DNA of 21,360 nt from the NCBI RefSeq assembly GCF_039523615.1, contig NZ_BAAAFQ010000009.1:1-21360 (forward strand), given 5' to 3'. This stretch comes from Psychrosphaera haliotis. Lineage in GTDB: Bacteria; Pseudomonadota; Gammaproteobacteria; Enterobacterales; Alteromonadaceae. The notes beneath the pieces were generated by a model. The model was not told the origin of the DNA, made no database searches, and was given only the letters and a program-made list of their open reading frames with translations. Of the stretch, positions 16,657 to 21,360 are shown in pieces. Position 1 is the stretch's first letter. Every line of letters begins with the position of its first letter. The translations under genes and the position numbers were made by a program.

Positions 16657-17085
16657 TTAACCCTCTACATTCAAGCCCATTGCACGAGCTGAGCCGGCAA
16701 TAGTGCGTACTGCTGCATCCATATCGGCTGCAGTTAGGTCTGGTTCTTTAGTCTTTACGATTTCTTCCAACTGTGCACGTGTTACCGTACCCACTTTTTC
16801 AGTGTTTGGACGACCAGATCCAGATTTGATACCAGCTGCTTTCTTAAGTAAGTAAGATGCAGGTGGAGTTTTAGTATCGAATGTAAACGAACGATCACTA
16901 TAAACAGAAATAACAACAGGAACCGGAGCACCTTTTTCCATTTCGCCTGTTTTCGCGTTAAACGCTTTACAGAATTCCATGATGTTCACACCGTGTTGAC
17001 CTAGAGCAGGACCAACCGGAGGACTTGGGTTTGCCATACCAGCTGCTACTTGCAACTTGATTAGGGCTTCAACTTTTTTAGCCAT
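16657..17085 (-). CDS. rplK: 50S ribosomal protein L11
   Basis: L11 binds the GTPase-associated centre of 23S rRNA, is the base for factor and RelA function, and is the thiostrepton-site protein. The 142-residue length equals E. coli L11. The N-terminal domain has the proline-rich hinge NPSPPVGPALGQHGVNIMEF (about 19-38) and the C-terminal RNA-binding domain has PPASYLLKKAAGIKSGSGRP. A GAGGAA ribosome binding site precedes the ATG. It is first in the rplK-rplA unit, with its own promoter at 17210-17238 and an L1-type motif in its leader. Confidence 0.98.
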   Translation of the reverse strand: MAKKVEALIKLQVAAGMANPSPPVGPALGQHGVNIMEFCKAFNAKTGEMEKGAPVPVVISVYSDRSFTFDTKTPPASYLLKKAAGIKSGSGRPNTEKVGTVTRAQLEEIVKTKEPDLTAADMDAAVRTIAGSARAMGLNVEG

Positions 17086-17103
17086 TTTAGCTTCCTCATT
17101 AAT

Positions 17104-17149
17104 GGGTCATCGCCTAGTAAGAACGAGGTTTCTTACTTATCGGCTTCCC
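17104..17149 (-). promoter_or_regulatory. L1-binding motif in the rplK leader
   Basis: On the minus strand GGGAAGCC is followed by a perfect 8-bp stem AGTAAGAA/TTCTTACT (loop ACCTCG), then GGCGATGACCC. GGG pairs with CCC and GCC with GGC, with an asymmetric internal loop including GATGA. This is the shape and sequence of the L1 recognition element in 23S rRNA and in the known L11-L1 mRNA leader, where surplus L1 blocks translation of both genes. It ends 18 bases before the rplK ATG. Confidence 0.75.
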
Positions 17150-17196
17150 GTTTTAAAATTTTTATACCGTCTAAAACTTTTGCTTAAGACACATAC

Positions 17197-17235
17197 AAAA
17201 GGGTCGCGCATTATATAGACAATCGCGACCCTTTT
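17197..17235 (-). terminator. Candidate secE-nusG terminator hairpin overlapping the rplK promoter
   Basis: A perfect 12-bp inverted repeat (AAAAGGGTCGCG and CGCGACCCTTTT) lies 28 bases after the nusG stop. The GC core and trailing TTTT suit an intrinsic terminator, but the 15-base loop is large and the T run short. The loop contains the -10 box of the rplK promoter. Confidence 0.55.
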
Positions 17236-17238
17236 CAA
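17210..17238 (-). promoter_or_regulatory. Sigma-70 promoter for rplK-rplA
   Basis: On the minus strand -35 TTGAAA (17233-17238), a 17-base spacer and a perfect -10 TATAAT (17210-17215) are followed by a GC-rich discriminator GCGCGA. The likely start is an A near 17204, giving a leader of about 119 bases. E. coli has a promoter in the same place, PL11. The GC-rich discriminator suggests ppGpp/DksA control. Confidence 0.88.
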
Positions 17239-17263
17239 GACTGTAATTCGAAATTAACTTCGA

Positions 17264-17887
17264 TTATTTATCTTTTTCTACCTGACCAAACTCAAGTTCA
17301 ACTGGAGTAGAACGACCAAAGATAAGTACAGATACTTTAACTCGGCTCTTCTCATAATCCACTTCTTCAACAACACCGTTAAAGTCAGCAAATGGACCGT
17401 CTGTAACACGAACAACTTCACCTGGTTCAAACAATGTTTTAGGCTTAGGTTTGTTAATGTTTTCTTCTAGACGATTTAAGATAGCATCCGCTTCACGATT
17501 AGAAATAGGGGCTGGGCGATCTGATGTACCACCAATGAAACCTAATACGCGAGGCGTGTTTTTAACTAAATGCCAAGCATCTTCGTTCATAGCAATTTCT
17601 ACTAGAACATAGCCTGGGAAGAATTTACGCTCTGAACGACGTTTCTGACCAGCACGCATTTCAACAACTTCTTCAGTTGGAACTAAGATGCGACCAAAGT
17701 AATCTTCCATTGCGTTTACTTTGATATGCTCTTCTAGAGCTTTAGATACACGACCTTCATAACCTGAGTAAGCTTGAACAACATACCAACGAAGCTTATT
17801 TTCAGAAGCTTGTTCAGTTGATTGTTCTACATTCTGTTCAACTTCTTGCTCAACATTTTGTTCGGTGTTTAATTCTGATTCAGACAT
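17264..17887 (-). CDS. nusG: Transcription termination/antitermination factor NusG, with acidic N-terminal repeat extension
   Basis: NusG binds RNA polymerase through its NGN domain and Rho or S10 through its KOW domain, suppressing pausing and coupling transcription to translation. The NGN domain starts at about residue 32 (LRWYVVQAYSGYEGRV) and includes RKFFPGYVLVEIAM and VLGFIGGTSDRPAPIS. The KOW domain is about 152-207 (FEPGEVVRVTDGPFADFNGV). The protein has 207 residues against 181 in E. coli. The surplus is an acidic N-terminal tail with five tandem xxEQ tetrapeptides and no lysine or arginine in residues 1-30. No other in-frame ATG occurs before the core; AGGA lies about nine bases before the chosen ATG. 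The start is three bases after the secE stop, so the pair is coupled. Confidence 0.97.
   Translation of the reverse strand: MSESELNTEQNVEQEVEQNVEQSTEQASENKLRWYVVQAYSGYEGRVSKALEEHIKVNAMEDYFGRILVPTEEVVEMRAGQKRRSERKFFPGYVLVEIAMNEDAWHLVKNTPRVLGFIGGTSDRPAPISNREADAILNRLEENINKPKPKTLFEPGEVVRVTDGPFADFNGVVEEVDYEKSRVKVSVLIFGRSTPVELEFGQVEKDK
17810..17869 (-). repeat. Five-unit 12-bp tandem repeat in nusG (xxEQ tetrapeptides)
   Basis: Codons 7-26 of nusG encode NTEQ, NVEQ, EVEQ, NVEQ and STEQ, five imperfect 12-bp units in frame. The glutamate-glutamine pair is held in every unit. A 12-base unit can expand or contract without breaking the frame. Confidence 0.85.
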
Positions 17888-17890
17888 ATA

Positions 17891-18268
17891 TTAAAATCCT
17901 ATACCTGTAAGTAGAGCTACTGCCCAGCGTAAAAACATATCTAAGAAATATAGAATAATCGCGATAACTGCAGTAGCGGCAAAAATAATTAATGTAGTTT
18001 GCGTCGCTTCTTGACGAGATGGCCAAATCACTTTGCGAATTTCTTTATTAGACTCTTTAGAGAAACTAATAAATGTACGACCTTTTTCAGTCGTCGCTGC
18101 AAAGAAGCCAGCAACTACTACAGCCGCAACAACACCAATTGCACGAATCAGTACAGATTCTTGATCGAACATGTTGTTTGCTACAACCGCGCCTGCTAAT
18201 AATGCAATTGCGATTACCCATTTAACTAAATCCAGTCCTTTGTTTGACTGTTCAACATTGGCACTCAT
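17891..18268 (-). CDS. secE: Preprotein translocase subunit SecE
   Basis: SecE is the essential clamp of the SecYEG channel in the inner membrane. The 125-residue protein (E. coli 127) has the three-helix gammaproteobacterial form: hydrophobic segments at about 13-32, 40-58 and 91-117. The conserved cytoplasmic amphipathic segment and hinge are in between (FISFSKESNKEIRKVIWPSR, about 67-86), the part essential for SecY binding. It follows tRNA-Trp by 84 bases and shares a transcript with it and with nusG. SecE residues 4-7 read NVEQ, the same tetrapeptide that is repeated in the neighbouring NusG tail. Confidence 0.97.
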   Translation of the reverse strand: MSANVEQSNKGLDLVKWVIAIALLAGAVVANNMFDQESVLIRAIGVVAAVVVAGFFAATTEKGRTFISFSKESNKEIRKVIWPSRQEATQTTLIIFAATAVIAIILYFLDMFLRWAVALLTGIGF

Positions 18269-18352
18269 CGAAACACCTTAATTACTACATTTGTGAAAAT
18301 TGTTATAAACCCCAAAGGACAATACTAATATTTAATACTGTTCTTTGAGGTT

Positions 18353-18429
18353 TGGCAGGGGCGGAGGGACTCGAACCCCCAGCCATCGGTTTTGGAGACC
18401 GCTGTTCTACCAATTGGAACTACGCCCCT
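18353..18429 (-). tRNA. trpT: tRNA-Trp (anticodon CCA)
   Basis: A 77-nt cloverleaf on the minus strand has acceptor stem AGGGGCG/CGCCCCT, D arm GTTC/GAAC, anticodon loop CTCCAAA with anticodon CCA, T arm GGGGG-TTCGAGT-CCCTC, discriminator G and encoded CCA end. It closely matches E. coli tRNA-Trp. The D loop has one extra C, and the anticodon stem starts with a G27-A43 mismatch. It reads UGG codons. It is the first product of the tRNA-Trp-secE-nusG transcript, with a promoter about 100 bases upstream. Confidence 0.97.
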
Positions 18430-18527
18430 GCAACAACACCATTTATGTCTATTAATCAATCAACAGACAGTTACACCACTTTTGTGAAATCTTAATTTTT
18501 AAGGGAATCATAAAAGTGGGGAGCGCC

Positions 18528-18555
18528 ATTATACTTAACTAGGTTAATGACGCAA
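18528..18555 (-). promoter_or_regulatory. Sigma-70 promoter for tRNA-Trp-secE-nusG
   Basis: On the minus strand -35 TTGCGT (18550-18555), a 16-base spacer and a perfect -10 TATAAT (18528-18533) are followed by a GC-rich discriminator GGCGCTC. The start should be near 18521, about 90 bases before the tRNA 5' end. The discriminator is typical of stable-RNA promoters under stringent control. It lies just after the amidohydrolase stop. Confidence 0.85.
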
Positions 18556-18580
18556 TTAAAAACTATTATTCACATCTAAT

Positions 18581-20242
18581 TTATAGACGCTTATATACCT
18601 GTTTACCAGCCACCCAAGTTTCCAAAACTTTAACTTTCCAAAGGTTTTCTGGGTTGATGGTAAAAATGTCTTCATCAACGAGGATAAAGTCTGCATATTT
18701 ACCAGCTTGAAGACCACCTAGAATCTTATCTTGATGGGCACCAAAGGCAGCATCTATTGTAAAAGCTCTAAATGCCTCTGCTGTAGACATTGACTCAGAT
18801 GCAATCCACCCACCTTCTGGCTGGTTTTTCCTATCCTGACGCGTAACAGCCGCATGAAGACCTAAAAATGGATTTGCTAGCTCTACAGGAAAGTCTGAGC
18901 CCGCAATGACGCGACTTCCTTGCTTCAAAAATTGCTGCCAAGCATATGCCCCTTTTAGGCGCTCATTACCAATTCGTTTTGGTGCCATGTCTTTATCAGA
19001 GGTTGCGTGCGTTGGTTGCATAGAAGGTAAAATATTAAGTTGCTTAAATCTTGGTATGTCAGAAGGCTGAACAACTTGCGCGTGCTCAACTCTGTGTCTT
19101 AATTCTTTACCACTGTATAACACTGACTCTGGACTTTTGAAAACTCGTTCAAACTCATCTAGTGCAATCTTATTTGCTCTATCACCGATCGCATGAATAT
19201 TGATTTGAAATCTATGATTTAGAATCTCATCAAATAGCGGTGTTAACTTTTCTTTTGACGTTACAAGTAAACCCACGTTATCTGCATCATCATGATAAGG
19301 CTTTAATAGAGCAGCTCCACGGCTACCTAATGCTCCGTCACCATATATTTTTACGCTACGGATAGACAAGAAATCATTTTTATCCGATACATAACCATGT
19401 TTTAACATCTCTGAGAGTTTTGGGTCAGTTGCAGATAACATTGCATAAATTCGAACGGCTAGTTTTTCAGATGCTGCGTGTTCTTTGTATAAGTGATAGG
19501 TTTCATGGTCAATTCCCGCATCGTGCATACTTGTTATGCCTAAAGACAGTAGATGTTTTGTGGCTTTGTTTAATGCAGCCGTCATTTCACCTTTAGTCGG
19601 GTTTGGTATTTTATTCATGACTAATGTTTCAGCATTGTCGATTAATACACCCGTCGGGTTTCCATTTTCATCTTTTAGTATCTCACCACCTGGCGGAGAG
19701 ATAGTGTCTTTTGTAATTCCGGCTAACTCCAGCGCTTTAGTATTTAACCAAGCAGCATGCCCATCAACCCGACTTAAATAAACTGGACGATCGGCTATGT
19801 ATTCGTCTAGTTGTTTTGCCGTAGGGTATTCATTAGAAGCCCAAACCTCTTGGTTCCAACCTCTGCCTTTTATCCAATTTATATTTGGGTTTTTGGCTGC
19901 ATAACCGGCAACCTTTTTAGCAGTTTCGCGCGCGCTGCCAATATCTCTGACGTCAACATTTAATAAATTGAAGCCTAGACCAAGAAGATGACCATGACCA
20001 TCTACTAAACCCGGCAACATTACTTTGCCCTTTCCATCTACAACTTTAGCGTCTGGGTATTGTGAAGGTAATAATTTATCACCTACTTTTAAAACTCGTC
20101 CATCTTCAAACGCTAATGCACTAAAAGTGACCAAGTTTCGCTCATTGGTAAATGTATAACCCGACACATTTTTTATAATGGTGATTTCCGCTAACGTTGG
20201 AAAACTCAATACTGCTAGCGTGAGTAGTAATATTTTTTTCAT
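18581..20242 (-). CDS. Secreted metal-dependent amidohydrolase, YtcJ-like (Amidohydro_3)
   Basis: This is a metallo-hydrolase of the amidohydrolase superfamily, 553 residues, the family's usual length. It begins with a Sec signal peptide (charged MKK, hydrophobic core ILLLTLAVLSF, probable cleavage after TLA near residue 18), so it should act in the periplasm; there is no lipobox cysteine. Metal and catalytic motifs are LPGLVDGHGH (H83, H85), VKIYGDGALGSRG (K298 and D302), INIHAIGDRANK (H350), HRVEHAQ (H387) and GSDFPVE (D450). It resembles the YtcJ/N-substituted formamide deformylase branch; the substrate cannot be predicted. AGGA lies six bases before the ATG. It stands alone between the tuf terminator and the tRNA-Trp promoter; no convincing promoter or terminator of its own is seen. 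It is an insertion into the usual tuf-tRNA-Trp-secE order. Confidence 0.92.
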   Translation of the reverse strand: MKKILLLTLAVLSFPTLAEITIIKNVSGYTFTNERNLVTFSALAFEDGRVLKVGDKLLPSQYPDAKVVDGKGKVMLPGLVDGHGHLLGLGFNLLNVDVRDIGSARETAKKVAGYAAKNPNINWIKGRGWNQEVWASNEYPTAKQLDEYIADRPVYLSRVDGHAAWLNTKALELAGITKDTISPPGGEILKDENGNPTGVLIDNAETLVMNKIPNPTKGEMTAALNKATKHLLSLGITSMHDAGIDHETYHLYKEHAASEKLAVRIYAMLSATDPKLSEMLKHGYVSDKNDFLSIRSVKIYGDGALGSRGAALLKPYHDDADNVGLLVTSKEKLTPLFDEILNHRFQINIHAIGDRANKIALDEFERVFKSPESVLYSGKELRHRVEHAQVVQPSDIPRFKQLNILPSMQPTHATSDKDMAPKRIGNERLKGAYAWQQFLKQGSRVIAGSDFPVELANPFLGLHAAVTRQDRKNQPEGGWIASESMSTAEAFRAFTIDAAFGAHQDKILGGLQAGKYADFILVDEDIFTINPENLWKVKVLETWVAGKQVYKRL

Positions 20243-20396
20243 TTTCTATCCTAAAAATATTTTTTTAATAACCTATCACGCTCTAGTGCCACTGTAACTA
20301 TTTTAAGATAGGTGCCTGAATAATTTGGATGAATTAAACCTTTTATTAAATCTATAGGAAATATTGGACCTATTAAGAACTAAATTTTAAAGACAA

Positions 20397-20428
20397 AAAA
20401 GCCCCAGCTCTTACGAACCGGGGCTTTT
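20397..20428 (-). terminator. Intrinsic terminator after tuf
   Basis: AAAAGCCCC pairs with GGGGCTTTT across a 14-base loop, followed by more T on the minus strand, 56 bases after the tuf stop. It separates tuf transcription from the amidohydrolase gene, which therefore needs its own promoter in the remaining AT-rich 154 bases (20243-20396). Confidence 0.92.
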
Positions 20429-20484
20429 CTTCATCCACTTTGTTATTCCGCTAACTCTAAAGCTAACTTCCTAACTCAGCAGAA

Positions 20485-21360
20485 TTAAGCGATTACTGTT
20501 GCTACAACACCAGCACCAACTGTACGACCGCCTTCACGGATCGCGAAACGTAGACCTTCGTCCATCGCGATAGGTGCGATTAGCTCAACAACCATCTTGA
20601 TGTTATCACCAGGCATTACCATTTCTACGCCTTCTGGAAGCTCAACAGCACCAGTTACGTCAGTTGTACGGAAGTAGAACTGTGGACGGTAACCTTTGAA
20701 GAATGGAGTGTGACGTCCGCCTTCTTCTTTAGAAAGTACGTAAACTTCTGATTCAAATTTAGTGTGAGGCTGGATTGAACCAGGCTTCGCTAATACTTGA
20801 CCACGTTCTACGTCTTCACGCTTAGTACCACGTAATAGGGCACCAATGTTCTCACCTGCACGACCTTCGTCAAGCAATTTACGGAACATTTCAACACCAG
20901 TACAAGTAGTTGTTACTGTGTCTTTAATACCAACGATCTCTACTGAGTCACCAGTGTTAACGATACCTTGCTCAACACGACCTGTTACAACTGTACCACG
21001 ACCAGAAATTGAGAATACGTCTTCGATAGGCATGATGAATGGCTTATCGATGTCACGCTCTGGCTCTGGAATGTAAGTATCTAGTGCTTCAGCTAGTTCG
21101 ATGATCTTCGCTTCCCACTCTGCTTCGCCTTCAAGAGCTTTAAGAGCTGAACCAGCGATTAGTGGAAGGTCGTCACCTGGGAATTCGTATTCTGAAAGAA
21201 GTTCACGAACTTCCATCTCTACTAATTCTAGTAACTCTTCGTCATCAACCATGTCACATTTGTTCATGAATACGATGATGAAAGGTACACCAACCTGACG
21301 TGAAAGTAGGATGTGCTCACGAGTCTGAGGCATAGGGCCGTCAGTTGCAGCAACAACTAA
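20485..21360 (-). CDS. tuf: Elongation factor Tu, C-terminal part (cut by window edge)
   Basis: This is the second tuf copy; the final 291 residues are visible, starting LVVAATDGPMPQTREHILLS, which corresponds to about residue 103 of the full protein. It includes the G4 motif NKCD, the G5 region GSALKALEG, the domain II start KPFIMPIEDVFSISGRGTVV, and domain III ending GRTVGAGVVATVIA. The Q/H region of domain III that contacts tRNA (GGRHTPFFKGYRPQFYFRTTDVTG) is intact. The gene starts beyond base 21360. It stands in the position of E. coli tufB, upstream of secE-nusG, and is closed by the strong terminator at 20397-20428. Confidence 0.97.
   Translation of the reverse strand, partial: LVVAATDGPMPQTREHILLSRQVGVPFIIVFMNKCDMVDDEELLELVEMEVRELLSEYEFPGDDLPLIAGSALKALEGEAEWEAKIIELAEALDTYIPEPERDIDKPFIMPIEDVFSISGRGTVVTGRVEQGIVNTGDSVEIVGIKDTVTTTCTGVEMFRKLLDEGRAGENIGALLRGTKREDVERGQVLAKPGSIQPHTKFESEVYVLSKEEGGRHTPFFKGYRPQFYFRTTDVTGAVELPEGVEMVMPGDNIKMVVELIAPIAMDEGLRFAIREGGRTVGAGVVATVIA

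Noticed and set aside
20243..20396. Possible amidohydrolase promoter with TAAAAT or TATCTT as -10
   Set aside because: No acceptable -35 lies at 16-18 bases from either box, so I do not call a promoter although one must exist in this AT-rich stretch.
1..21360. Search for insertion sequences, integrases, CRISPR arrays, prophage genes or a defence system
   Set aside because: No transposase, recombinase, spaced direct-repeat array or phage protein is seen in the translated frames; the two accessory insertions have ordinary metabolic genes and no flanking terminal repeats that I could find.

Overview
The window is a core-genome segment of a gammaproteobacterium, most likely a marine Alteromonadales member (a Colwelliaceae-type relative is my best guess, inferred from protein resemblance, gene order and a moderately AT-rich composition judged by eye). 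It carries the translation and transcription 'rif' and 'str' gene clusters side by side. All of these genes are on the minus strand, so they read from right to left.

From right to left: the 3' part of one tuf gene (EF-Tu), closed by a strong terminator; a secreted amidohydrolase inserted as its own unit; a consensus-like promoter driving tRNA-Trp, secE and nusG; a second strong promoter driving rplK-rplA, which leads into rplJ-rplL and rpoB-rpoC; a bidirectional terminator; an accessory pair (plus-strand AldB/ExaC-type aldehyde dehydrogenase and a divergent AraC-family regulator); a near-perfect sigma-70 promoter driving rpsL-rpsG-fusA; and the 5' part of a second tuf gene at the left edge. 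The window therefore holds pieces of two tuf copies with no overlap between them (residues 1-60 of one, about the last 291 of the other).

The genes supply ribosomal proteins S12, S7, L1, L10, L11 and L7/L12, elongation factors G and Tu, the RNA polymerase beta and beta' subunits, the elongation factor NusG, and the SecE translocase subunit. Several cis-acting RNA controls are visible. These are an L1-binding motif in the rplK leader, an L10 leader before rplJ, a terminator-like attenuator in the 355-base rplL-rpoB gap, and hairpins at the rpsL 5' end and at the rpsL stop codon. The promoters before tRNA-Trp and rplK have GC-rich discriminators, typical of growth-rate/stringent control.

The two accessory insertions (aldehyde dehydrogenase plus AraC; amidohydrolase) sit exactly at boundaries between transcription units. 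The most unusual coding feature is a roughly 25-residue acidic N-terminal extension of NusG made of five tandem xxEQ tetrapeptides. I found no mobile element, CRISPR array, toxin, phage gene or evident new multi-gene system; this is mostly an ordinary, well-conserved region.
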